From positions 1 through 42,765 of the forward strand of contig CANQME010000011.1 in the NCBI GenBank assembly GCA_947624815.1: 42,765 nucleotides of DNA, written 5' to 3'. Below, in pieces: positions 30,135 to 37,957 of this stretch (within the stretch, counting starts at the first letter, position 1; each line of letters starts with the position of its first letter). The translations under genes were made by a program, and so were the position numbers. The stretch comes from an uncultured Lachnospiraceae bacterium (lineage in GTDB: Bacteria > Bacillota > Clostridia > Lachnospirales > Lachnospiraceae). The notes under the pieces are model-generated. The model ran no database searches and was not told the origin of the DNA. It was given only the letters and a program-made list of their open reading frames with translations.

Positions 30135-30788
30135 TTACTCTTCCTCGTCGTCCCTGCGAATCTCTTCGTAGTTGGAGGCTTTCGTCTCCAGCTGGCCCAG
30201 CACGTTGGACATCAGAAACGAGCAGAGGAAGGCGCAGGTTCCCTCGCCGAATACGATGATGGGGAGGAAAACATTGATGACGACCACCAGCATGGCGAAA
30301 TGGATCGCCGCCGCCAGGGCCGTGCAGAAGAGAAAGCGCATTCCCACCATCAGCGCGTTCTTGATGGTCTGAAACGTGGTGTTCTCGAACCGGGACAGGA
30401 TCGGGAACACCCAGATCAGGATGATGCAGTATCCGACCAGAAGAACCAGAAACGCGGCGGTTCCCACGGCCCAGAAGACGTTCTCGAACCGCATATGGTA
30501 GAACACGTAGCCGTCCACGCCCAGCAGGATCCCCAGGGCCAGCAGGATCAGCCAGACGATCGTGGACTGGCGGAAATTATCCTTAAATGCCTGAAAGAAG
30601 CCGGAGGTGAGATGTCCCTCCTCATTCTTCGCCATCTTAAGGGTCATATGGTACAGGGCGGTGGTGGACGCGCCGGCCGTGACGATGGGGATGCAGCAGA
30701 GCATCCAGAGAATATTTAAGTAGGCGCTGTATACCAGCCTGGTGATAAATGACATGGCCGGTCCTTCCGGATCCAGTAAACGGTTCAT
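30135..30788 (-). CDS. YesL-family membrane protein (DUF624)
   Basis: A 217-residue polytopic protein of the DUF624/YesL family, found beside YesM/N or LacI regulators and LplABC-type oligosaccharide transporters in Firmicutes. Several hydrophobic segments are visible: NILWMLCCIPIVTAGASTTA, STIVWLILLALGILLGV, AAFLVLLVGYCIILIWVF and FAMLVVVINVFLPIIVF. The opening SFITRLVYSAYLNILWMLCC...TALYHMTLKM is the family signature. Its ATG overlaps the LacI stop (ATGA) with AAGGAGG upstream, giving translational coupling. Its biochemical role is unknown; it probably assists the sugar transporter. Confidence 0.88.
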   Translation of the reverse strand: MNRLLDPEGPAMSFITRLVYSAYLNILWMLCCIPIVTAGASTTALYHMTLKMAKNEEGHLTSGFFQAFKDNFRQSTIVWLILLALGILLGVDGYVFYHMRFENVFWAVGTAAFLVLLVGYCIILIWVFPILSRFENTTFQTIKNALMVGMRFLFCTALAAAIHFAMLVVVINVFLPIIVFGEGTCAFLCSFLMSNVLGQLETKASNYEEIRRDDEEE

Positions 30789-31864
30789 AGGGTACCTCCT
30801 TGTGTCGATTCCCGGTAGATCAGCTCCGTCTCGGTGTGCATGATCCGGTAGTTCAGCTCCGGCTCCTTGATGCGGGACAGCAGAAGCTGGACCGCCGCGA
30901 AGCCCATGATCTGGCTGTGAATATGGATCGTCGTCAGCGTCGGCGTCATGATCCGGGACTCCGGGGAATCGTCGAAGCCGCAGAGCCAGACGTCCTTCGG
31001 GACGGACCGGCCGAGCCGTTTGAGAACGGTGACCACGTCGATGGCGACGAAATCATTGGCGCAGAGGAAAACGTCGGGCATCTGCTCCAGTCCTCCCAGC
31101 TGCTCCGTCAGGTAGGCGCGGTAGGCGTCCCGGTCCAGATGGGACAGTCCTTCCTGGGTCCGGGTCAGGCAGAAGCGCTCATCCACTGGCAGGCCCAGGG
31201 TGTACATGGCGTTTCGGAAGGCCATGTAGCGTTCATAAAAGGAATGGCAGTGAAGATACTCGCCGATGAAGCCGACCCGCGTCCGTCCGCGCCGGACCAT
31301 ATCGCTTATGAAGCGGTAGATCTCGGTCTGGTTGTCCATATAGAGGCGGTCCGCCTCCAGCGGGCGGTCGAAGCCGTCGGCCGGGGTGTCGATGAAGAGG
31401 GTGGGGATTCCCTGGCTGCAGACCATATGGCTGTAGGTCTGGTCGAAGATCTCCACGCACACGATGCCTGCGGTCCTGGACGGGTCGAAGGAGGCGGGCA
31501 GCCTGAGCGCCGCCTGGTCCTCGTAGTAGACCCGGTGCAGGGTCAGGCTGTAACCGGCCTGTGTCAGCTCCCGCTGGAACTTGTCCAGGATCACGGAGGC
31601 GATATGGGAACCGCCCAGAGCCGCGCCGGTCAGAAGCGCGATCTCCCGCTTGTCGTCGGGACCGGGGAAGACGGGCGACGTCCTGGCCGGATCCGTCAGA
31701 GACATGTAGGAAAACTGCTTGTAGCCCATCTCCTGGGCCTTCTTAAGAACCCGTTCCCTGGTCGCGTCGGCCAGGATGCCGGTGTTGTTGATCGCTTTGG
31801 AAACGGTGTTGCGCGAGACGCCCAGCGCGTCCGCGATATCCTGTATCGTGACTCGTTCCGCCAT
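30785..31864 (-). CDS. LacI-family transcriptional regulator
   Basis: A 359-residue repressor with an N-terminal LacI helix-turn-helix (VTIQDIADALGVSRNTVSKA, residues 4-23) and hinge, then a periplasmic-binding-protein-like ligand domain (about 65-350; KREIALLTGAALGGSHIASV, VGFIGEYLHCHSF, LCANDFVAIDVVTVLKRLG, VWLCGFDDSPESRI). The ATG at 31864 is chosen because AGGAGGT lies six bases upstream; longer in-frame extensions lack similarity. It heads the minus-strand operon with yesL and is divergent from the transporter. It probably controls both directions through the ATTTGTGCA-type sites between them, in response to a glucuronide or oligosaccharide. Confidence 0.92.
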   Translation of the reverse strand: MAERVTIQDIADALGVSRNTVSKAINNTGILADATRERVLKKAQEMGYKQFSYMSLTDPARTSPVFPGPDDKREIALLTGAALGGSHIASVILDKFQRELTQAGYSLTLHRVYYEDQAALRLPASFDPSRTAGIVCVEIFDQTYSHMVCSQGIPTLFIDTPADGFDRPLEADRLYMDNQTEIYRFISDMVRRGRTRVGFIGEYLHCHSFYERYMAFRNAMYTLGLPVDERFCLTRTQEGLSHLDRDAYRAYLTEQLGGLEQMPDVFLCANDFVAIDVVTVLKRLGRSVPKDVWLCGFDDSPESRIMTPTLTTIHIHSQIMGFAAVQLLLSRIKEPELNYRIMHTETELIYRESTQGGTL

Positions 31865-31928
31865 GAAGTCACCTCCTGATTTTGGGCATTTGTTTCGGTA
31901 TTGTGCATATGCCTTACTTACTGCTTCT

Positions 31929-31957
31929 ATTATAATGCACAAATCAGAGTGTGTCAA
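31929..31957 (-). promoter_or_regulatory. Promoter of LacI-yesL operon with embedded operator half
   Basis: Minus strand TTGACA (31952-31957), 17 bases, TATAAT (31929-31934): full consensus. The spacer contains ATTTGTGCAT, a near match to the ATTTGTGCAAAT inverted repeat at 32093-32104. Together they suggest repressor autoregulation. Confidence 0.75.
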
Positions 31958-31984
31958 ATGTAAAAATATAAATATTTTAGTTGA

Positions 31985-31998
31985 ATTGCATGTGCAAT
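31985..31998. promoter_or_regulatory. Inverted repeat, candidate regulator site
   Basis: ATTGCA-TG-TGCAAT is a perfect 6-2-6 palindrome in the divergent intergenic region. Its TG centre matches the ATTTG-TG-CAAAT site further along. Confidence 0.45.
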
Positions 31999-32092
31999 AT
32001 GCTGAATTCAGACAATATCCGGCTGCCGGAACCGGAAAAGCTGTGCATTATGTGAGACGTAAATGAAAAATGCAACAGGTGAATGAAAAATA

Positions 32093-32161
32093 ATTTGTGC
32101 AAATGTTAAAATCTATATTGACTAAACGTAAAAATGGTGGTATAAATGATTTACACAAATC
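32093..32161. promoter_or_regulatory. Transporter promoter flanked by operator-like palindromes
   Basis: The promoter on the plus strand is TTGACT (32118-32123), 17 bases, TATAAA (32141-32146). Just upstream is ATTTG-TG-CAAAT (32093-32104), and overlapping the expected start of transcription is GATTT-ACAC-AAATC (32148-32161). TTTGTGCA/TGCACAAA half-sites recur across the 31865-32264 gap, which is AT-rich and holds no gene. Confidence 0.65.
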
Positions 32162-32264
32162 CGAGAGACACTTTTACAAATGCACAACAGACGCCTGACA
32201 AATCCATGAATCAATCATCGGGCGCAGCGCTCGGAGAACGTGAGAGGAAGGAGGAACACATTCT

Positions 32265-33185
32265 ATGAAACAGAAAAAAGAAGAGGCGGGACTGCACAAC
32301 TCGCTGGTGTATGTAAGGCAGCACTGGCAGCTGTATGTATGCTTCCTGCTGCCGGCGCTTGCGCTGACCATCATCTTCAAGTACATACCCATGGGCGGTA
32401 TCCTGATCGCGTTCCAGGATTACAATCCGTTTAAGGGTATCCTGGGCAGCAAATGGGTCGGCTTCAAGAGTTTCACCAGATTCCTGTCGTCACCGGACTT
32501 TATGTCCTACCTGGTCAATACGCTGAAGCTGAGCGTATACGGACTCCTTTGGGGATTCCCGGTTCCCATCATCCTGGCATTCCTGCTGAACCGGATCCAG
32601 AGCAAGGGAATTAAGAAGAAAGTGCAGTTAATGCTTTACCTGCCCAACTTCATTTCCGTCATCGTTCTCTGCGGTATCGTAAGGATCTTCCTCTCCGTAA
32701 CCGGACCGGTGAACCTCCTTCTCGGCACCCAGATCAACTTCATGACCATGCCGCAGGCCTGGCGTACCATTTTCATCGCCAGTGGCATCTGGCAGGGCGC
32801 AGGCTGGGGCTCCATCATCTACACGGCGGCGCTCGCCAACGCCAGTCAGGATCTGAGGGAAGCGGCGGTCATCGACGGCGCCAATATCTTTCAGCAGATC
32901 AAGGTGGTCGAGTGGCCGGCCATCAAGGACGTGGTGATCATTCAGTTCATCCTGCAGGCCGGCAACATCATGAGCATCGGCTTCGAGAAGGCATACGCCC
33001 TGCAGACCGACTTAAACCTGGCAAGCTCCGAGATCATTTCTACCTATGTGTATAAACAGGGTCTGATCAGCGGCGACTTCAGCTTCTCGACGGCTGTGGG
33101 TCTGTTCAATACGATCATCAATGTAATTCTTCTCGTGAGCGTCAACAAGATCGTGGCGCGCATGAACGAAGGACAGGGACTGTAG
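32265..33185 (+). CDS. Sugar ABC transporter permease, LplB-type
   Basis: A 306-residue inner-membrane permease of the CUT1 family, LplB/YtcP branch, which imports oligosaccharides and uronates in Firmicutes. Typical features are LLPALALTIIFKYIPMGGILIAFQDYNP near the N-terminus, several membrane helices, and the EAA loop EAAVIDGANIFQQIKVVEWP that docks the ATPase. The C-terminal STYVYKQGLISGDFSFSTAVGLFNTIINVILL is characteristic of the branch. GAAGGAGG precedes the ATG. It is first in an operon of three. No ATPase gene is here, so a shared MsmX-like ATPase elsewhere is likely. Confidence 0.93.
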   Translation: MKQKKEEAGLHNSLVYVRQHWQLYVCFLLPALALTIIFKYIPMGGILIAFQDYNPFKGILGSKWVGFKSFTRFLSSPDFMSYLVNTLKLSVYGLLWGFPVPIILAFLLNRIQSKGIKKKVQLMLYLPNFISVIVLCGIVRIFLSVTGPVNLLLGTQINFMTMPQAWRTIFIASGIWQGAGWGSIIYTAALANASQDLREAAVIDGANIFQQIKVVEWPAIKDVVIIQFILQAGNIMSIGFEKAYALQTDLNLASSEIISTYVYKQGLISGDFSFSTAVGLFNTIINVILLVSVNKIVARMNEGQGL

Positions 33186-33195
33186 GAGGTGCAAG

Positions 33196-34092
33196 ATGAA
33201 ACAGGTTAAATTTTCCAAATATTCAACTCAGGACAAGATCCTTGTGGGAACCGGCTACGCGCTGATCGGCCTGTTCGTCCTGGCCATCATCGTCCCGGTG
33301 ATCTACATTATCGTGGCGTCCTTCATGGACCCGGTTACCCTGCAGAACAAGGGCATTACCTTTGACTTCAGCAAATGGACGCTGACCGCCTATGAGCGTG
33401 TTATGACCAACTCGCAGATCTGGGTCGGCTTCAAGAACGCTGTGATTTATTCGGTGGTGTTCACCGTGGTATCCGTTGCGGTCACGCTGCTGTGCGCGTA
33501 CCCCATGTCCCGTGAGGACTTCCGGGGCAGGAAGTTCTTCAACGTGATTTTCATGATCACCATGTTCTTCGGCGGCGGTCTGATCCCCACCTACCTGCTG
33601 ATCAGCAACCTTGGACTTCTGGACAGCATGTGGGCCGTGATTCTGCCTGGCGCGTTCAGCGTCTGGAACATGACCATCGCCAGGACCTATTACCGCGGGA
33701 TTCCGCAGGATCTGCGGGAGGCGGCCGATGTGGACGGCGCCAATGAGCTGGTGTTCTTCTTCAAGATCCTTCTGCCTGTGTGCGTGCCGATCATCGCCGT
33801 GCTGGCGCTGTGGCAGTTCGTAGGCATGTGGAACAGCTATTTTGACGCGATGATCTACCTGAATGATTCGGCCAAGCAGCCCCTGCAGCTGGTGCTTCGC
33901 TCGATCCTGATTCAGAACCAGCCGGAGCCGGGCATGATCGCCGATATGCAGAGTACCGCTCAGAGAGCCCAGCTGGCGGAGCTTCTGAAATATGCAACCA
34001 TTATCATTTCCAGCCTTCCGCTTCTGGTGATGTATCCGTTCTTCCAGAAGTATTTTGACAGCGGCATCATGGCCGGCGCCGTCAAGGGCTGA
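33196..34092 (+). CDS. Carbohydrate ABC transporter permease, YtcP/LplC-type
   Basis: A 298-residue second permease, partner of the LplB-type protein 10 bp upstream. Membrane helices include GTGYALIGLFVLAIIVPVIY and FNVIFMITMFFGGGLIPTYL. The EAA loop is DLREAADVDGANELVFFFKI, and the C-terminus QKYFDSGIMAGAVKG is the usual ending of this family. GTAGGAGGTGCAAG precedes the ATG. Together the two form the membrane pore of a CUT1 importer. Confidence 0.93.
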   Translation: MKQVKFSKYSTQDKILVGTGYALIGLFVLAIIVPVIYIIVASFMDPVTLQNKGITFDFSKWTLTAYERVMTNSQIWVGFKNAVIYSVVFTVVSVAVTLLCAYPMSREDFRGRKFFNVIFMITMFFGGGLIPTYLLISNLGLLDSMWAVILPGAFSVWNMTIARTYYRGIPQDLREAADVDGANELVFFFKILLPVCVPIIAVLALWQFVGMWNSYFDAMIYLNDSAKQPLQLVLRSILIQNQPEPGMIADMQSTAQRAQLAELLKYATIIISSLPLLVMYPFFQKYFDSGIMAGAVKG

Positions 34093-34113
34093 TGGGCAGA
34101 AAGGAGTCGGATT

Positions 34114-35781
34114 ATGAAGAACAGAGTATTTGTACGCGGTGCGGCCGCTGTGCTGGCCGCGGTGACGATCGGTTCCCTGGCCGGCTGCGGCAGCCGGGTG
34201 GAGATCAATCCGGGTACGGAGATGCAGGTGGTGGATCCCGCCACGCTGCAGTTCCCGCTGGCTGAGACGGCGACGCTGACCGGCATGATCAGTTATCCGC
34301 CCAGCACCGAGTCGGATCCCAACAAGAGGACCATTTTCAAGCGGCTTCAGGAAGCTACCAATGTGGAGATCAAGTGGACGGCGATCCAGTCGGACCAGTG
34401 GGGTGACAAGATCGTGCTGAATATGTCCAACCCCAACATCCTGACGGATTTCGTCTTTACCGCCGGCTTCAGCGACAACGACCTGCTGCGCTATGCGGAC
34501 TACGGCGCGATCATTCCGCTGGAGGATTACATTGACACCTATATGCCGAATCTGAAGAAGGTGTTTGACAAGTATCCGGAGTACCGGAAGATGAGTACCG
34601 ACGTCAACGGCCATATCTGGGCCCTGCCCTGGATCGAGCAGCTGGGTTCGAACTATACGGCGATTCAGACGATCGGCGACATGAGTTTCATCAATAAGAA
34701 ATGGCTGGATTTCCTGGGTCTGGAGATCCCGACGACGATTGACGAGTTTGAGCAGACGCTGATCGCGTTCCGCGACAACGCTTCGAAGCTGCAGGCGGAG
34801 TTCGGCATCGAGGGAAGCATTATCCCCATGTCCTGTATCGTCAACGACGGCGACCAGGATCCGGCGATCCTGATCAACGGTTTCGGCGAGGGCTACGGCG
34901 ATGCGGACCGTGGACGCCACATCGCGGTGACGGATGATCTGAAGGTGATCTGCTCCGGAACGCAGGAGGGCTTTAAGGACGGTCTTGCGTGGCTCCACAA
35001 GCTGTATGAGGAGGGGCTGATCGATCCGGAGGCGTTTACTCAGGAGTGGTCGACCTACGTGGCGAAGGGTAAATCGGGACGTTACGGCGTCTGCTTCAGC
35101 TGGGACGTGGCGAATATCGACAACCTGGTGGACTGGGTTCCGCTGCCCGCCCTGACGGCGGACACGAGAAATATCACGCCGTCGAACGGATCGTTTACCA
35201 GCGGTTTTGACCGCGGACGCTGCGTGGTGACTTCTGTTGCGAAGGAGCCGGCTCTGGTCTGCGCTTGGCTGGATCAGATGTATGCACCGCTTCAGTCTCC
35301 GCAGAACAACTGGGGTACCTACGGCGAGGATGATGAGTTCGATATCTTCGAGATGGGCGTCAATGACGCCGGCGAGCCGATGCTGCATCACGCGCCGCTG
35401 GGAGATGCTTCTCCGGTTGAGGTTCGTGAGGCGGAGTCGGTGGGCGGTCCTCTGGCTGTGCTGGATGAGTATTACGGCGTGTATGTGACCTGCCCGGATG
35501 ACGCGCAGTATCGTCTGGACTGGATCAAGGAATATTATACGCCGGATATGCATACTAAGTATGTGTATCCCAACGCGTTCATGAGCCGGGAGGATACGGA
35601 GAGGCTGTCGAATCTGCAGGCGGATATTACGAAGACGATCAATGCGAAGAAGTCTGAGTGGATCATGAATGGGTTTACGGATGCGGATTGGGATGAGTAT
35701 CTGAAGTCTCTGGATGCTTATGGGCTGCAGGAGTTTCTGGGGATTTACCAGAAGTATCTGGATGCTTTCTATGCGGAGTAA
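34114..35781 (+). CDS. Extracellular solute-binding lipoprotein (LplA-type)
   Basis: A 555-residue lipoprotein that delivers the sugar to the permeases. The signal peptide ends in a lipobox (GSLAGC, lipidated C25). The mature protein is a family-1-like solute-binding protein of the large LplA class: LTGMISYPPSTESDPNKRTI, VEIKWTAIQSDQWGDKIVLN, YGAIIPLEDYIDTYMPNLKK, INKKWLDFLGLEIPTTIDEF and YTPDMHTKYVYPNAFMSRED. AAAGGAG precedes the ATG, 21 bp after the second permease. With the divergent beta-glucuronidase the likely cargo is a glucuronide or glucuronate-containing oligosaccharide; this is inferred from neighbourhood. Confidence 0.92.
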   Translation: MKNRVFVRGAAAVLAAVTIGSLAGCGSRVEINPGTEMQVVDPATLQFPLAETATLTGMISYPPSTESDPNKRTIFKRLQEATNVEIKWTAIQSDQWGDKIVLNMSNPNILTDFVFTAGFSDNDLLRYADYGAIIPLEDYIDTYMPNLKKVFDKYPEYRKMSTDVNGHIWALPWIEQLGSNYTAIQTIGDMSFINKKWLDFLGLEIPTTIDEFEQTLIAFRDNASKLQAEFGIEGSIIPMSCIVNDGDQDPAILINGFGEGYGDADRGRHIAVTDDLKVICSGTQEGFKDGLAWLHKLYEEGLIDPEAFTQEWSTYVAKGKSGRYGVCFSWDVANIDNLVDWVPLPALTADTRNITPSNGSFTSGFDRGRCVVTSVAKEPALVCAWLDQMYAPLQSPQNNWGTYGEDDEFDIFEMGVNDAGEPMLHHAPLGDASPVEVREAESVGGPLAVLDEYYGVYVTCPDDAQYRLDWIKEYYTPDMHTKYVYPNAFMSREDTERLSNLQADITKTINAKKSEWIMNGFTDADWDEYLKSLDAYGLQEFLGIYQKYLDAFYAE

Positions 35782-35822
35782 GCAGGAAGAGTGCGATTCG
35801 GGGAAGAGGGCGTGAAAGATAC

Positions 35823-36079
35823 GCGGGACAGGCAGGGACCGGGACACATCCTTTGCGCTCATGACTCCGAAGGGAAGTCTTTCTAAATTCAAAAACGTCA
35901 GTTTGAGGGCAGCGGCAAATTCGTGAGAATTTCTGAAGAAATTCTCACTCAGGTTGCCGCTCCGCCCATGACTTGTGGTCATGGGCGTCGACCCTCAAAC
36001 CGGCGTTTTTTCATTAAGAAAGACTAACCCTTCTGCGTAAATCGCGCGCAGGATGTGTCCCGGTCCCTGCCTGTCCCGC
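35823..36079. repeat. Palindromic repeat, copy C (divergent subfamily)
   Basis: A 257-bp element with the same architecture as copy B but different stem sequences. The outer arms (35823-35851 and 36051-36079) are a perfect 29-bp inverted repeat unrelated in sequence to those of A/B/D. Next are AAGTCTTTCT / AGAAAGACT, then GTTTGAGGG / CCCTCAAAC with a T6 exit, then the hairpins GTGAGAATTTC-TGAA-GAAATTCTCAC and GCCCATGAC-TTGTG-GTCATGGGC. Conserved, apparently unpaired pieces are GCGCTCATG, TTCTGAAGAA, ATGACTTGTGGTCAT, CTAACCC and AAATCGCGC. It separates the convergent transporter operon and GNAT gene and encodes the last codons of the latter. Confidence 0.9.
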
Positions 36080-36620
36080 TGTTTTGTTGCGGGACGATTC
36101 CGGTGCTGTTCCATCTTAAAACGGGGTGATAGCCTAGTTTTTGGTACCAATCCGGCAGGTGGGTGTAGTGGATCCAGGAAAGGGTGAAGTGATCGCGTTT
36201 GAGGGTTTCTGTGGCTAGGCGTACCATTTCGAGGCCGATGCCCTGTTTCCGGTAAGTGGGAATGGTTCCTACGCAGCCGGGACCGCCGATATGAAGGCCG
36301 TGGAAACATCCCATGTCGGAGAGGCAGCAAAAGGAGACGATTGCTTCTCCGTCATAGGCGCAGTAATACCGGTCCCCTTCCTGGAAATACTGCACCCATT
36401 CTTCGTCTACCTGGGCGACTGCGGCGTGAAGCGCCGCAAGGCCGCCATGGTATTCGCTGAAGGTGATTCCCTTTCGGGAGAATGGCGGCGGTGCGTCCGG
36501 CGAAGTTTCGCGCAGATCCATGACCAGTTCGGTGAAGATCCAGTCTTCGGGCATGCTGCGGATGCTTTCTTCCCGGAAAAACCCCGGGTGTATAAGATGG
36601 AACAGTTCGGTATAATCCAT
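36024..36620 (-). CDS. GNAT-family N-acetyltransferase with repeat-derived C-terminus
   Basis: A 198-residue GNAT. The acyl-CoA motif is visible as CVGTIPTYRKQGIGLEMVRLATE (about 115-137), preceded by EAIVSFCCLSDMG and followed by the LPDWYQKLGYHPV motif near the end of the fold. The frame runs on about 18 codons into the right arm of repeat C and stops (TAG) inside it, so the tail GRDRDTSCARFTQKG is encoded by the repeat. This suggests the element landed at the 3' end of the gene and replaced its original stop. A weak GAAAGG lies before the ATG. The substrate is unknown. Confidence 0.85.
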   Translation of the reverse strand: MDYTELFHLIHPGFFREESIRSMPEDWIFTELVMDLRETSPDAPPPFSRKGITFSEYHGGLAALHAAVAQVDEEWVQYFQEGDRYYCAYDGEAIVSFCCLSDMGCFHGLHIGGPGCVGTIPTYRKQGIGLEMVRLATETLKRDHFTLSWIHYTHLPDWYQKLGYHPVLRWNSTGIVPQQNSGTGRDRDTSCARFTQKG

Positions 36621-36667
36621 TGGTCGGCCTTTCCTGTGACATGCAGAAAGCGGAAAGCCTGCATGCT

Positions 36668-37711
36668 TTAAAATGCCTGATGTGAAATGATCTTTTCAAT
36701 CTCATATTCCGGCACGGAGACCCGTGCGAGAGAGCAGATCTGTTCAACAAGGTGAAGTTCCTCGTTCAGAAGTTCTGCAATGTCTGCGGGGGTATAGCCT
36801 TTTTTCAGCAGATGGAGGGTGCTTTGAATAAGATGTTTTCTGTAGCCTTCCTGTAGTCCTTCCTGCCGTCCCTCCAGACGGCCTTCCTGATATATGGTCC
36901 GCATATGCTGTTCTTCATCATATTCTTCCAGAATCACGTTTGTCACCTCCGCTCTGTGTCTGGTGAGGAATTCTGTCAGGATATTCCCGGCGATGCATTC
37001 CTCGATGGCTTCATCAACTGCCGCTTCCCGCGTTACGCCTTCCCGCAGACGGCGCTGGATCGCATTGATGAAGTATGCGTATTCATACAGCTCCCGGCAC
37101 TGTTCCATCAGTGCGCGGTTCCGGCCGAAGTTGATATTCAGTACCTGCGCCGTGCATTCCAGCGCGTATCCGTCTGCGCTGGGGGCGCCGTACAGCTCCG
37201 AAAGCCTCAGCTCCATGGATTCCGGCTCTTCTTTTGTTCCGTTGTAGAAGATCACATACTTCGGCGCCGGGATCCGAAGCCTTGTGCTGCTGTAGACGTC
37301 CAGATTCCTTGACGCTATATAGCCCTTATAGACGTCTGCGTAATAGAACAGCCCGCGAAGCGGCATGTTCGGGTTCCAGGTCGACTGGTGCTCGTAAAGG
37401 TTCATGTCGCAGCCCACCAGGAATGAGACGTCGTTCTTCATTCCCATGTAGACTACGTTCTCCAGGGTGGTGAATTCCAGAGCGTCCGGGTCGTCGTAGG
37501 AGGTACCGTTCATGGAATTGTACAGGCTCAGCGCGGCTTCTTTGTCGGAGAAGATCCAGGCGAAGAGACTGGAACGGTATTCCCGGTTCACGGGGGTTTT
37601 CGCGGGAATTTCTCTGGAGTGAAAGTCCTGTGGGCGTCGCGCAGCCGAAGGCTTTGTGCCATGGCGGTGCTTTTTGGACGGACGTTTTTTCTTGCGATGA
37701 TTTGCTGGCAT
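36668..37711 (-). CDS. Rpn-family PD-(D/E)XK nuclease / putative transposase, copy 2
   Basis: A 347-residue paralogue of the gene at 1045-2076. D94 and E107-H-Q109 of the nuclease site are kept, and only about nine residues differ over the first 285. After YQEG the two separate: this copy has one more four-residue unit (RLEG, RQEG, LQEG) and a different C-terminal 60 residues (YRKHLIQSTLHLLKKGYTP...), although the helical pattern and VEQICSLA motif remain. AAAGGAGG precedes the ATG. It lies 47 bp upstream of the GNAT gene in the same direction, near repeat C. In the wider Rpn family, variable C-termini are reported to influence DNA recognition. Confidence 0.85.
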   Translation of the reverse strand: MPANHRKKKRPSKKHRHGTKPSAARRPQDFHSREIPAKTPVNREYRSSLFAWIFSDKEAALSLYNSMNGTSYDDPDALEFTTLENVVYMGMKNDVSFLVGCDMNLYEHQSTWNPNMPLRGLFYYADVYKGYIASRNLDVYSSTRLRIPAPKYVIFYNGTKEEPESMELRLSELYGAPSADGYALECTAQVLNINFGRNRALMEQCRELYEYAYFINAIQRRLREGVTREAAVDEAIEECIAGNILTEFLTRHRAEVTNVILEEYDEEQHMRTIYQEGRLEGRQEGLQEGYRKHLIQSTLHLLKKGYTPADIAELLNEELHLVEQICSLARVSVPEYEIEKIISHQAF

Positions 37712-37844
37712 AGGTTATCCTCCTTTATTGTACACGAAAATGATGCTGGTTGTAAACAGCGTGTTTAAAATAAATGGAATCCGCCGGGAAAAGCCGGCCG
37801 AAACGGTATGAATGAATAGGTGACTGAAGATTCGAACTGGGTTT

Positions 37845-37873
37845 AGTATAGCATAGTTGGGGGAGGATGGCAA
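37845..37873 (-). promoter_or_regulatory. Promoter of Rpn copy 2
   Basis: Minus strand TTGCCA (37868-37873), 17 bases, TATACT (37845-37850), identical in position and sequence to that of Rpn copy 1. The shared block ends abruptly near 37,890. Confidence 0.7.
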
Positions 37874-37906
37874 TTGGGTTATATAGTGACCTTCTTGTGC
37901 TGTTTC

Positions 37907-37951
37907 GCAGCGTGACAAAATTACAAACAGGCAGCGTGACAAAATTACAAA
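37907..37951 (+). repeat. Two direct repeats upstream of the TetR promoter
   Basis: A 21-bp sequence beginning GCAGCGTGACAAAATTAC occurs at 37907 and again at 37931 (24-bp period). They lie at the junction where similarity to the Rpn copy 1 region ends, and they contain GTGACA like the operators downstream. Function unknown. Confidence 0.6.
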
Positions 37952-37957
37952 TAAGTA

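Noticed and set aside
33223-35982. A 919-codon open frame on the minus strand under the transporter genes
   Set aside because: It lies opposite two permeases and a lipoprotein with clear family motifs. Its composition (many His, Arg, Leu) is typical of antisense frames in GC-rich DNA, and its first codons come from repeat C.
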